A stretch of DNA of 64,000 nucleotides from positions 1 through 64,000 of the forward strand of contig CACDDC010000004.1 of the NCBI GenBank assembly GCA_902551455.1, in the 5' to 3' direction. The notes beneath the pieces were generated by a model, which worked only from the letters and a program-made list of their open reading frames with translations, made no database searches and was not told where the DNA came from. Source of the DNA: an uncultured Pelagibacteraceae bacterium (GTDB taxonomy: Bacteria; Pseudomonadota; Alphaproteobacteria; Pelagibacterales; Pelagibacteraceae). This document shows, one piece after another, positions 33,460 through 42,882 of this stretch (position 1 is its first letter; every line of letters begins with the position of its first letter). Made by a program: the position numbers and the translations under genes.

Positions 33460-34730
33460 TTTTTAACTATTTCTTCAATTTCTTTATCTGATATTTTAAA
33501 ACTGTTATTAACCCAGATATTTTCAATTCTTTTTAATTTTTCACCTAAATTTTTATTTTCTTTAAGATTGTATTTCTCCATAAGTTTTTTTGCTCTAACA
33601 GGAAATACTGGTTGTTGTTGTGCACTAAAAGTCTCCAAGAGGTTAATTAGCTTTGTATCAATTTTTTTTGATCTAAAAATTTGAAAATTAACCATATCCT
33701 CTAGATTTTTTTTTCCATGAAAATAATAAATTTTCCAAAGATTTTTTTCACTAAAAGTATTTGATAAAATAGGTTTAGAAAAAATATTTTTTAAAAATTT
33801 TATAGTATTTTTTGCTTCATTGGATAAATTAAATTTGTATAAAAAATAATCACAGTTGTCTGTTTCATCAATTATCATTAAAGATAATAAAAAAATAAAG
33901 TCTTTTGAAAAATAATTATTTATTACAAACTTATTTGGATATTTGAAAATTCCAATATTCTTTAGTTGAGGGAAAATAAGCAAGATTATCTCAAGACAAA
34001 ATTCATCTTTATTTAATTTAAAAAATCCTCTTGATAAAACTATTTTTTTTAATTCGTCTATTAAGCGCTCACTGGATAAATTTATAACTCCATTAATATT
34101 CTGTCTAATTGTTTTTTTTATACTAGCCTCATGATCTTGTTTGCTATAGTTTAAAAAGAATCTAATATATCTCAATATTCTTAGATAATCTTCCTTAATT
34201 CTTTTTTCAGCATCTCCAATAAATATTACTTTGCCATTTTTCAGGTCATCTTTCCCATTGAAGGGATCAAATAAGTTTCCATGTATATCAGAATAAATTG
34301 CATTAATTGTAAAATCTCTTCTTGAAGAGTCTAGAAGCCAATTATTTGAATATTTTACTTTTGCATGTCTGCCATCTGTAGATATATCTTTTCTTAATGA
34401 AGTAATTTCAAACTTTTTTTTATTAATTACAGCAGTTATTGTTCCATGATTTATACCTGTTTCATAAAATTTAATTTTATTATTATTTAAACATTCAATT
34501 ACTTGGTCTGGTTTCAAATTAGTTGCTAAATCAATATCATCAACTGTTTCTCTATTTATTATTTTTCTTACACATCCTCCAACATACCTTATTTCGCTTG
34601 TGTCTGAATATTTTAAAATTGAATTAAATAATTCATCTATTTCAAAATTTTCTCTAATTCTTTTAAAAGATAGATATTTCTGATCTTGATTATTTTTATT
34701 TCTAAGTAATTTCTTTATTATATTTATCAT
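33456..34730 (-). CDS. CCA tRNA nucleotidyltransferase / poly(A) polymerase family
   Basis: VGGCVRKIINRETVDDIDLATN, RRDFTINAIYSDIHGNLFDPFNGKDDL. Confidence 0.9.
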   Translation of the reverse strand: MINIIKKLLRNKNNQDQKYLSFKRIRENFEIDELFNSILKYSDTSEIRYVGGCVRKIINRETVDDIDLATNLKPDQVIECLNNNKIKFYETGINHGTITAVINKKKFEITSLRKDISTDGRHAKVKYSNNWLLDSSRRDFTINAIYSDIHGNLFDPFNGKDDLKNGKVIFIGDAEKRIKEDYLRILRYIRFFLNYSKQDHEASIKKTIRQNINGVINLSSERLIDELKKIVLSRGFFKLNKDEFCLEIILLIFPQLKNIGIFKYPNKFVINNYFSKDFIFLLSLMIIDETDNCDYFLYKFNLSNEAKNTIKFLKNIFSKPILSNTFSEKNLWKIYYFHGKKNLEDMVNFQIFRSKKIDTKLINLLETFSAQQQPVFPVRAKKLMEKYNLKENKNLGEKLKRIENIWVNNSFKISDKEIEEIVKN

Positions 34731-34733
34731 ACA

Positions 34734-34808
34734 TGGCTGGGGCGCTAGGATTCGAACCTAGGAATGGCGGTACCAAAAACCGCTGCCTTACCACTTGGCT
34801 ACGCCCCA
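34734..34808 (-). tRNA. tRNA-Gln (anticodon TTG)
   Basis: Reverse complement TGGGGCGTAGCCAAGTGGTAAGGCAGCGGTTTTTGGTACCGCCATTCCTAGGTTCGAATCCTAGCGCCCCAGCCA; canonical arms, TTCGAAT T-loop, encoded CCA. Confidence 0.95.
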
Positions 34809-34839
34809 AGATAATTTCGTATAACACAAAAAAAAAACT

Positions 34840-35688
34840 TTATATAGTTTTAGATAAAATACACCAATAGTTTCTATATTTTTTTTTTAATATTTTAGCC
34901 GCATTAATAGAGGCTTTTTTTGATTTAAAATAACCAATTATACTTGATCCAGATCCTGTCATCCTTACAAATAAAACTTTAGGTAAGCCTAACATGCTTT
35001 TTTTTATTTCAGATAATTTTGGATATTTGATAAAAGCAGATTTCTCTAGGTCATTTTTTAAATTAATTAGGTTCTTAATATAGAATGTTCTTTTGTTATT
35101 ATTGAATAGAGTGGGTTTTGAAAATGTTTTAATACCATCATAAATCTCACTTGTGGAACAACCAAAATTTGGTTTTATTATTAATATATGAAGATTTAAT
35201 TTAATTTTTGAGCTTAATAGTTTTCCATTACCTTTTAAGATTAAATTTTTTTTACCCATTCCAAAAATTGCATCAGATCCAATTTTTTTTAAAATTGTAT
35301 TAATTTGTGACTTTTTTAATTTAACTATTTTTGACACTATAAAATAATTTAATATTGAAGCAGCATTCATCGAACCTCCACCCATTCCTGATTTTACTGG
35401 TATTTTTTTTTTAATTTTAATTAAATATTTTTTATTTTTGAGTAATTTTTTCTTATCTAAAATCTTGAGCAATAAAGTTATAGTATTTGTTTTTGTAATA
35501 CCTTTGGAAAATTTTCCGTAAAATAATACCTTATGATTGTTTTTTGGTATTTGTTTAATTTTTATGTCGTCATTTAAATCTATAAATGAAATAAGACTTT
35601 CTATCCTGTGTAGTTTAGATTTTAATTTTCCTAATACCCCCAGAGATATATTAATTTTTGCATTTGATTTAATTTTTATTAATGACAT
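34840..35688 (-). CDS. ispE: 4-diphosphocytidyl-2-C-methyl-D-erythritol kinase
   Basis: GHMP motif KKIPVKSGMGGGSMNAAS, VRMTGSGSSIIGYF. Confidence 0.9.
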   Translation of the reverse strand: MSLIKIKSNAKINISLGVLGKLKSKLHRIESLISFIDLNDDIKIKQIPKNNHKVLFYGKFSKGITKTNTITLLLKILDKKKLLKNKKYLIKIKKKIPVKSGMGGGSMNAASILNYFIVSKIVKLKKSQINTILKKIGSDAIFGMGKKNLILKGNGKLLSSKIKLNLHILIIKPNFGCSTSEIYDGIKTFSKPTLFNNNKRTFYIKNLINLKNDLEKSAFIKYPKLSEIKKSMLGLPKVLFVRMTGSGSSIIGYFKSKKASINAAKILKKKYRNYWCILSKTI

Positions 35689-35690
35689 TT

Positions 35691-37379
35691 TTAAGTTTCA
35701 TCAAGTCCTTTTATTAATTTTTCAACTATATTTTTTTTCATTTCTTCTTCTGCATCTTCCATTTCTAAAACATTTTCCCAAAAATATTTTGCCTGTAATT
35801 TTCTATTTAGTTTCCAAAGAATATCTGCATAATGATCGTTTACAATGGGATCATCAGGCATTAACTGAACAGCTTTAACTAAATATTTTTCTGCTCTAAT
35901 ATAATCTCCAATTAAGTAATAACCCCATCCAACCGAGTCTATAATGTAGGGATCGTTCTTTTTTAGTTTGTATGCTCTTTGCAGCATTTCAATTGCTTCA
36001 TTAATCTTGTATTTTCTTTCCAGCCAACTATAGGCAAGATAATTTAATACATATGGTTCTTCTGGACTTATTTCTAAAGACTTTAATAAATCTTTATCTG
36101 CCATATCATATATTCCCATTCTTTCGTAACTTCCTCCCCTTCTGTATATCGTGTCAGCAAAAGACTCTGAGTTTTTTTCAATCTTTGATAACACTTCAGT
36201 ATAATACTTAATAGCTTTTTTAAATTTTTTATTATTTTTATAAATTGTAGCCATATCAAATAATATTTTTGGATTAGGATTGTTAATTTTCTTAAATTTA
36301 TTTTCTATATATAATAAAAATTTCTCCGTTCCTTTTTGTTCTTTAACAATCTGAGCTATTCTTTTTATTTTATACCATTCATATACTTCATGTTTATTAT
36401 CAAATTTATTTAGTATTTTTCTAGTTAAATTATAATTTTCATTTAAATAATAATTTTCAGCTAATAGTGTTAGATTAAAATAAAATTTTGGATTTAAATA
36501 ATTTGAAATGTTTAAATAAAAATTTGAACTTAAAAATTCATCTTGAGAAGAATATAAGTTAGCAATTAAAAAAAAGAATTCTGCTAAAATATCATTTTCC
36601 GATTTACAAGAGAAAAACTGATTAAAATTTTCAAATTTAGACTCAGTTACCCAGTTTTTTGCTTGAGAAATTATCAGACTGCTACCTATAGGGTCTACAT
36701 TTTCAACTAATTGTTTTGCTTCATTATAATTTTTTTTTTCAATAAGATTTGCAAGGTAAAAAAATAAATACCTTGAATATTCTCCTTTAGGTGAATTTAT
36801 TAAATTTATAAAATAACTATCAGTTAGATTACTATTTAAATAGCAAGTCTGAAAAGCTCTTGTAATTAAACTTAATTTTCCAAATTTTTCATCGTTTTCA
36901 TCAGATATTTCTTTATTTATAAATAATTTTGCATAACTTTCTAACGTTTCAAAAATAATATATTCATAAGTTCCGTCATCTTGAAAATTTTTCATTAAAG
37001 ATACATATTCTAAAGAATTTAAATAATTTCCTTTTTTTAAGCTATCTACAGCCATCAATAAATTAGCTTCAAAAAAATTAGAATTTTTTAAATTTTTTGA
37101 AAGTTTAATTTGTTTAATAGCTTTTGATACTTGTCCATCCTCAACTAACGAAAAAACATACTCTTCTAAAAATTTTTCATGTTCATTTAGTAGTTGCTTT
37201 GAAAAATTAAAATATTTTAGAGCATCTTTGTTTCTATTATTATCGTAGGATATAAGAGCTGAAAAATAATTTGACAAATACCTGTGGTTGAAATTTTTTT
37301 CATCTGTTGTTTTGGAATAAATTTCAGAATGGTATAAAGTAAAAAAAATTAAAAAAAATTTAAAAATTATAATTTTCAT
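35691..37379 (-). CDS. Tetratricopeptide-repeat protein
   Basis: Repeats such as EEPYVLNYLAYSWLERKYKINEAIEMLQRAYKLKKNDPYIIDSVGWGYYLIGDYIRAEKYLVKAVQLMPDDP; signal-like N-terminus MKIIIFKFFLIFFTLYHSEIYS. Confidence 0.85.
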   Translation of the reverse strand: MKIIIFKFFLIFFTLYHSEIYSKTTDEKNFNHRYLSNYFSALISYDNNRNKDALKYFNFSKQLLNEHEKFLEEYVFSLVEDGQVSKAIKQIKLSKNLKNSNFFEANLLMAVDSLKKGNYLNSLEYVSLMKNFQDDGTYEYIIFETLESYAKLFINKEISDENDEKFGKLSLITRAFQTCYLNSNLTDSYFINLINSPKGEYSRYLFFYLANLIEKKNYNEAKQLVENVDPIGSSLIISQAKNWVTESKFENFNQFFSCKSENDILAEFFFLIANLYSSQDEFLSSNFYLNISNYLNPKFYFNLTLLAENYYLNENYNLTRKILNKFDNKHEVYEWYKIKRIAQIVKEQKGTEKFLLYIENKFKKINNPNPKILFDMATIYKNNKKFKKAIKYYTEVLSKIEKNSESFADTIYRRGGSYERMGIYDMADKDLLKSLEISPEEPYVLNYLAYSWLERKYKINEAIEMLQRAYKLKKNDPYIIDSVGWGYYLIGDYIRAEKYLVKAVQLMPDDPIVNDHYADILWKLNRKLQAKYFWENVLEMEDAEEEMKKNIVEKLIKGLDET

Positions 37380-37391
37380 ATTTTTAATATT

Positions 37392-38096
37392 ATGTTTTAT
37401 AAAAATAAAAAACAAAATGACATAATAAACTTAGAATTGCTCAAATCATATGAAATTGGATATACTTTTAGCAATAAACCGATAAAAAGGATTGAAATTA
37501 AACCAGAAGTAGAGAGTAAAACTGAATTACTGAAGAATTTATCTTATAAAATATCTAAAATAGAAAACTGTGAACTTAAATCAAGTGCTTCAAAATTAGT
37601 TTTTAGTGATGGAGATCCAACTAGTCCCTTAATGATTGTAGGTGAAGGGCCAGGACAAAAAGAAGATGAAATTGGCAAACCCTTCGTAGGAGAGGCGGGA
37701 CTTCTTCTAAATAAAATGTTCAAAGCGATAAATATTGGGAGAGAGAAAATTTATATAACCAATGTTGTAAATTATAGACCTCCAAATAACAGAAAGCCTG
37801 AACCTTCTGAGATAACAAAATATGCATTTTTTTTAAGAGAACATATTTCAATTATAGACCCTAAGATACTGATTTTGATGGGCAGCACAGCTATGGAGTC
37901 ATTGTTTGGAACTAAAATAAAAATTTCAAAAGAAAGAGGCATCTGGAAAGAATTAATCGTAAATAATAAAACTTATCTCACAATGATTACATTTCACCCC
38001 GCATATCTATTAAGACAACCAGATCAAAAAAAATATTCTTGGGCTGATTTAAAAGAAACAAGAAGAAAAATAAATGAATTAAATTTAAAAATTTAG
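37392..38096 (+). CDS. Uracil-DNA glycosylase family protein (family 4/5-like)
   Basis: LMIVGEGPGQKEDEIGKPFVGEAGLLLNKM, YITNVVNYRPPNNRKP, FHPAYLLR. Confidence 0.88.
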   Translation: MFYKNKKQNDIINLELLKSYEIGYTFSNKPIKRIEIKPEVESKTELLKNLSYKISKIENCELKSSASKLVFSDGDPTSPLMIVGEGPGQKEDEIGKPFVGEAGLLLNKMFKAINIGREKIYITNVVNYRPPNNRKPEPSEITKYAFFLREHISIIDPKILILMGSTAMESLFGTKIKISKERGIWKELIVNNKTYLTMITFHPAYLLRQPDQKKYSWADLKETRRKINELNLKI

Positions 38097-38097
38097 T

Positions 38098-38670
38098 ATG
38101 AAAAATATTGTTGCAGGAGTCGATGAGGTGGGCAGAGGAAGTCTTGTAGGGCCAGTTTTTGCTGCGGCTGTTATTTTAAAAAATAATTTAGATAAAAAAA
38201 AATTAAAAGACTCCAAAAAACTCTCAAAAAAGAATCGTGAAATATTAGAAAAGTATATAAAAAAAAATTCAATTTGGTCGATTGGTTCAGCTTCATTAAA
38301 GGAAATAGAAAAGCTAAATATTTTAAATGCAAGCATGCTTGCAATGAAGAGAGCAATAAAAAGATTAAAAAAAAAACCTGAATTAGTATTGGTGGATGGA
38401 AATAGAATTCCTATAATTAAAAATTATAACTTAAAATATGTAATTAAAGGTGATCAAAAAGTACCTGAAATATCTGCAGCTTCAATCATAGCTAAAGTTT
38501 CAAGGGACCGATTAATTACAAAAATGTCAAAAAAGTTTATTAGTTATTATTGGGATAAAAATGCAGGCTACGGAACAAAAGACCACCTGTCAGCTATGAA
38601 AAAGTTTGGTATTACTAAATATCACAGAAAAAAATTTCAGCCAGTACACAACATATTGAGTCTTAAATAA
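38098..38670 (+). CDS. rnhB: Ribonuclease HII
   Basis: VAGVDEVGRGSLVGPVFAAAVIL, VDGN, AASIIAKVSRDRLI, GYGTKDH. Confidence 0.96.
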   Translation: MKNIVAGVDEVGRGSLVGPVFAAAVILKNNLDKKKLKDSKKLSKKNREILEKYIKKNSIWSIGSASLKEIEKLNILNASMLAMKRAIKRLKKKPELVLVDGNRIPIIKNYNLKYVIKGDQKVPEISAASIIAKVSRDRLITKMSKKFISYYWDKNAGYGTKDHLSAMKKFGITKYHRKKFQPVHNILSLK

Positions 38671-38678
38671 AATAGATC

Positions 38679-38741
38679 ACAATTAGACACAAAATATTTC
38701 AATCGTGGGTTGACGAGGACTCTTGCCTAGAGTCTAATTGT
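38679..38741. repeat. 10-bp perfect inverted repeat flanking the ccrM promoter region
   Basis: ACAATTAGAC (38679-38688) and GTCTAATTGT (38732-38741), followed by T-run. Confidence 0.7.
38710..38738 (+). promoter_or_regulatory. Predicted sigma-70 promoter of ccrM containing two GANTC sites
   Basis: TTGACG (38710-38715), 17-nt spacer, TCTAAT (38733-38738). GACTC at 38718-38722 and GAGTC at 38730-38734, the latter overlapping the -10. Confidence 0.6.
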
Positions 38742-38751
38742 TTTTTATAAA

Positions 38752-39825
38752 ATGATTAATTTAACTTTAAAAAATAAAATTGTTTTAGGCGATAGTCTCA
38801 AAGAATTAAAGAAAATTCCTAGTGAAACATTTGATCTGATTTTTGCAGATCCACCTTACAATTTACAGTTAAAAAATCAGTTAATTAGACCAGACAGATC
38901 AAAGGTAAACGCTGTAAATGACAATTGGGATAAATTTGAAAATTTTAAAAGCTATGATGATTTTACTGAAATTTGGTTGAAAGAATGCAGAAGAATTTTA
39001 AAAAAAAACGGAAGTATTTGGGTAATAGGTAGCTATCACAACATTTTTAGAGTAGGAAAAAAAATTCAAGATTTAGGTTTTTGGATATTGAATGATGTAA
39101 TATGGAACAAAAATAATCCAATGCCAAATTTTAAGGGAACGAGATTTACAAATGCTCACGAAACTTTAATTTGGGCATCTAAAAGTAAAAAATCTAAATA
39201 TACATTCAATTACCAGTCTTTAAAATGTTTGAACGATGATCTTCAAATGAGATCAACTTGGAATATTCCTATTTGCAATGGAAATGAAAGGTTAAAAGAA
39301 AAAGGAAAAAAAGTTCACTCTACTCAAAAACCTGAAGCTTTGATCCATAGAATTTTACTAGCTTCTACTAATAAAAATGATTTTATTTTTGATCCTTTTT
39401 TAGGATCTGGAACAAGCGCTGTTGTTGCAAAAAAACTTGGAAGAATTTTCTATGGTATAGAAAAAGAAAAATTATATTTTGATGCTGCTAAAACAAGAAT
39501 AAAAAAAACTAAAGTTATAGAAAATGAATATTTGGATATAATTCAAAATAACAAGTCAAAACCAAGAATTCCATTTGGATCATTAGTTGAGCTTGGTGTT
39601 ATTAAACCAGGAACAGAGATTTATGATCAAAAGAAAAAGATTAATGCAACAATAATGATTGATGGAAGTATTCGATATCAACAATCAGAAGGCTCTATAC
39701 ATAAAGTTGCCGCAAAAATACTTGGCGCTGAAAGCTGCAATGGATGGACTTACTGGCATTATCAATCAGGCAATAGTCTTAAACCTATAGATGAATTAAG
39801 ACAAAGATTAAGACCAAATTATTAA
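38752..39825 (+). CDS. ccrM: Adenine-specific DNA methyltransferase, CcrM (GANTC) family
   Basis: DPPYNLQLK motif, FDPFLGSGTSAVVAKKLGRIFYGIE FxGxG motif, C-terminal extension ASIRYQQSEGSIHKVAAKILG-like (GSIRYQQSEGSIHKVAAKILGAESCNGWTYWHY) characteristic of CcrM. Confidence 0.93.
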   Translation: MINLTLKNKIVLGDSLKELKKIPSETFDLIFADPPYNLQLKNQLIRPDRSKVNAVNDNWDKFENFKSYDDFTEIWLKECRRILKKNGSIWVIGSYHNIFRVGKKIQDLGFWILNDVIWNKNNPMPNFKGTRFTNAHETLIWASKSKKSKYTFNYQSLKCLNDDLQMRSTWNIPICNGNERLKEKGKKVHSTQKPEALIHRILLASTNKNDFIFDPFLGSGTSAVVAKKLGRIFYGIEKEKLYFDAAKTRIKKTKVIENEYLDIIQNNKSKPRIPFGSLVELGVIKPGTEIYDQKKKINATIMIDGSIRYQQSEGSIHKVAAKILGAESCNGWTYWHYQSGNSLKPIDELRQRLRPNY

Positions 39826-40955
39826 TTTTTATAAATTTTTCCTAAATAATTATCTAAAAATCTCTTATTTTTTGTCAAAAATTTAAGAAGAAAATTCCTA
39901 ATAAAAACTATTAGTCGATTTGATAAATGAAAAGCAAAATGATTAAAAATTGATCTTAAATTAACTGACTTTATCTTCTCATATCTTTTTTTATAATAAG
40001 TATTAGTATTATTTTCAATTTCTTCATACACTTCTTTGGAAGACTCTATCGATTGAGAAGCTCCTTGGGCAAATGACGGAGGAATTGCATAAAGTGCATC
40101 TCCTACAAAAAATATATTATTTATTTTAGGTTGATCAAATTTTTTGCTAATAAAAATTGGAAAAGATTTTAAATTTTTAATTTTATTTTTAAAATTAAAA
40201 GATGTTTTTGAAGATATTTCATTTAATGTAGATTGTAAAAAATCATCATTTTCAAAATATTTTTTATCTTTTGTTTCTTCTTCTTTTAGACGTTTTTTAA
40301 TTACTGAAATAAAGTTATATTCTTTATTTTGATTTACTGGATATATTACAAAATGAAAATTAGAGCCTAGATAAATAGAAATATCATTACTTTCAATGTT
40401 CTTGATATTGCCTCTTAAAGCAATTGAATTAAAATATTTTGGAATAATTTTTTTCTGAAATATCATTGATTTACTTTTTGAAAAAACACCATCAGATATT
40501 ATTAGATAATCAAATTGATCTTTATATTTATTTGAAAATGTTAAACTTAATTTATCTTTATATTCTATATTTTTTAATTCACAGTTATGAAAAATATTAT
40601 CTCTAGGAATATTTTTTAATAAAAATTTTAGTAATGTTGATCTTTTTAAAGTTGTATATTTATTATGTTCATAATTAAATTTTGATATTTCAATATCACA
40701 AATTTTTTTAGATGATTTTGCATCATAAAAAATTACTTTTTTAGGAAAAGATACTTCTTGCTCATCAATGTTTTTAAAACCTATTTCATTTAATAATTGA
40801 ACGCTATTTACAGAAAGCTGTATTCCATATCCATTAACTAATTCAAAATTTTTTTTTTTTTCAAAAATTTGATAATTATATTTCAGGTTTTTTTGGAGAA
40901 GGTTCGCAAAATATAAACCAGAAATTCCTGCTCCAATAATTGCAATTTTTTTCAT
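39822..40955 (-). CDS. FAD-dependent monooxygenase-like protein
   Basis: IAIIGAGISGLYFANLLQKN and FFVGDALYAIPPSFAQGASQSIES. Confidence 0.85.
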   Translation of the reverse strand: MKKIAIIGAGISGLYFANLLQKNLKYNYQIFEKKKNFELVNGYGIQLSVNSVQLLNEIGFKNIDEQEVSFPKKVIFYDAKSSKKICDIEISKFNYEHNKYTTLKRSTLLKFLLKNIPRDNIFHNCELKNIEYKDKLSLTFSNKYKDQFDYLIISDGVFSKSKSMIFQKKIIPKYFNSIALRGNIKNIESNDISIYLGSNFHFVIYPVNQNKEYNFISVIKKRLKEEETKDKKYFENDDFLQSTLNEISSKTSFNFKNKIKNLKSFPIFISKKFDQPKINNIFFVGDALYAIPPSFAQGASQSIESSKEVYEEIENNTNTYYKKRYEKIKSVNLRSIFNHFAFHLSNRLIVFIRNFLLKFLTKNKRFLDNYLGKIYKN

Positions 40956-41944
40956 TAATAATTTATTACTGATTTAAAAATTTTTTTAGTAAAAGATGGC
41001 AATATATATTTTGTAATTTCATTTCTATCTAAAAAAAAACCATTTTTTAAATTAGTTCTTTTATTTGTTTTATTTATTATTATCTTCATATCCATATTTG
41101 ACATTTTAATATTAATTCTTTTATTTATGGAAGATTTAAATTTTTGTTTATTAATTTCTTTCATAGGAAAAATTAATAAATTTTTTAAAAAATTAAATTT
41201 ATTATTTTTGACTAATATATATCTGTTTTTGTTTACAAATATATTTGCCTCAAAATATTTAATTTTATTAAATTTATCATTAGATTTAATTTCAAAATCA
41301 TTTTTTTTGAATGAAATACAACTTTTTTTTATTGGGCATTTAAAACATAAAGGGTTTGTTGGTTTGCAAATTAATGCACCTATTTCCATAATAGCTTGCG
41401 CATAGTCGCTAGATCTATTTGATTTACCAAAAAAAAATTTTTTTTTATTTAAATATTCTTTATTAATTTGCTTATATTTTAGTAAATAAAATACTCTTTT
41501 CAAAATCCTTTCAACATTTCCATCAAGAGGAATGAAGGGTTTGTTGAAAGCAATAGCCATTATTGCTGCTGAAGTATAGTCCCCAATTCCTGGTAATTTT
41601 TTTAGTTCATCAATACTTTGTGGTAAGTTTCCGTTGTAATCTTTTATTATTTTTTTTGCAGTTTTCTTCAAGTTTAATGCTCTAGAATAATATCCTAGAC
41701 CTTCCCAACACTTCATAATTTTTTGATCACTCACTTTAGCTAATGTTTGTATGTCTGGAATTTTTTTTATAAAGTTTTCAAAATATGGAATTACAGTTTT
41801 AACCTGTGTTTGTTGTAACATTATTTCACTAACTAATGTAAAATATTGTCTTTGCTTTTGAGAAACATAATTTCTCCATGGTAATTTTCTTTTATTATTA
41901 TCGTACCAATAAAGAATTTTTTTTGATATGTTTTGGCTCTTCAT
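40955..41944 (-). CDS. mutY: A/G-specific adenine glycosylase
   Basis: LPWRNYVSQKQRQYFTLVSEIMLQQTQVKTVIPYF, HhH LPGIGDYTSAAIMAIAF, Fe-S ligands CKPTNPLCFKCPIKKSC. Confidence 0.94.
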   Translation of the reverse strand: MKSQNISKKILYWYDNNKRKLPWRNYVSQKQRQYFTLVSEIMLQQTQVKTVIPYFENFIKKIPDIQTLAKVSDQKIMKCWEGLGYYSRALNLKKTAKKIIKDYNGNLPQSIDELKKLPGIGDYTSAAIMAIAFNKPFIPLDGNVERILKRVFYLLKYKQINKEYLNKKKFFFGKSNRSSDYAQAIMEIGALICKPTNPLCFKCPIKKSCISFKKNDFEIKSNDKFNKIKYFEANIFVNKNRYILVKNNKFNFLKNLLIFPMKEINKQKFKSSINKRINIKMSNMDMKIIINKTNKRTNLKNGFFLDRNEITKYILPSFTKKIFKSVINY

Positions 41945-42289
41945 ATGAAATATAAAAGCAATACTAGGCAGAGAAAGAAATCAATTCAAGGATTAAGATC
42001 ATTTAAAGACACTTTGCCAAAGAAAATTAGAGAAAACTTTTTAAAAAAAGGTAATTTATATTCAAAAATTACTAAAAATTGGAAAATAATTGTTGGCAAT
42101 GACCTTAATAACGCATGTTCTCCAAAGTCATTTAAAAATATAAAAAATTCTGGCATAAAGAGGTTGAATATTATGGTCAAAAGAGGTTATGAAACAGAAG
42201 TTGAGTATTCTAGAGAAATAATAATTAAAAAAATTAATAATTTCCTTGGATACGAATTTGTTAATAAAATTAAATTATTAAGAAATTAA
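41945..42289 (+). CDS. DUF721 (DciA-like) protein
   Basis: Small basic protein with SKITKNWKIIVGNDLNNACSPKSFKN...LNIMVKRGYETEVEYSREIIIKKINNFLGYEFVNKIKLL; ATG at 41945. Confidence 0.65.
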   Translation: MKYKSNTRQRKKSIQGLRSFKDTLPKKIRENFLKKGNLYSKITKNWKIIVGNDLNNACSPKSFKNIKNSGIKRLNIMVKRGYETEVEYSREIIIKKINNFLGYEFVNKIKLLRN

Positions 42290-42292
42290 AAA

Positions 42293-42874
42293 ATGAAAAA
42301 AATATTCTACGTATTTTTATTTTTAATAATTGGTATCACTCCACTAAATTCTGCTTCAAAGGTAAATACAATAATTGAGGGGAATATAGATGCAAAAATT
42401 ACAATGCTAGTTTATGAGTCTTTAACATGTAGTCATTGTGCTAGTTTTCATGAAAATATTTATCCTAAATTAAAAAAAGATTTTATAGATCAAGGTCTAG
42501 TTAAAATTGAATATAAAAATTTTCCATTAGATTTGGCTGCATTCAATGCTTCTAAAATTGCTCATTGCAGAAATGATGGAAAATCAGATATTCTACATTT
42601 TTTGTTTGAAAATCAAAAAAAGTGGGCAAATGTGGAAACCGTCGAAGAAGCTAATGCCAATTTAATTAAAATTTTAAAAGATGATTATTCTGATATTAAC
42701 TTTGAAAAATGTGTTAATAATCAGTCAATTGAAGATCATGTACTAGAAGATCGAATCGATGGAGTTAAAAAATTTAAAATAAATGCTACTCCTACTCTAA
42801 TTATAAATGATAAAAAGTTTGATAATCCGCTAGACTATGAAAAATTAAAGAAAACTCTTAAAAAAATGATATAA
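42293..42874 (+). CDS. DsbA-family thiol:disulfide interchange protein
   Basis: Signal peptide and thioredoxin-fold MLVYESLTCSHCASFHENIYPKLKKDFIDQGLV. Confidence 0.9.
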   Translation: MKKIFYVFLFLIIGITPLNSASKVNTIIEGNIDAKITMLVYESLTCSHCASFHENIYPKLKKDFIDQGLVKIEYKNFPLDLAAFNASKIAHCRNDGKSDILHFLFENQKKWANVETVEEANANLIKILKDDYSDINFEKCVNNQSIEDHVLEDRIDGVKKFKINATPTLIINDKKFDNPLDYEKLKKTLKKMI

Positions 42875-42882
42875 CTATAATA

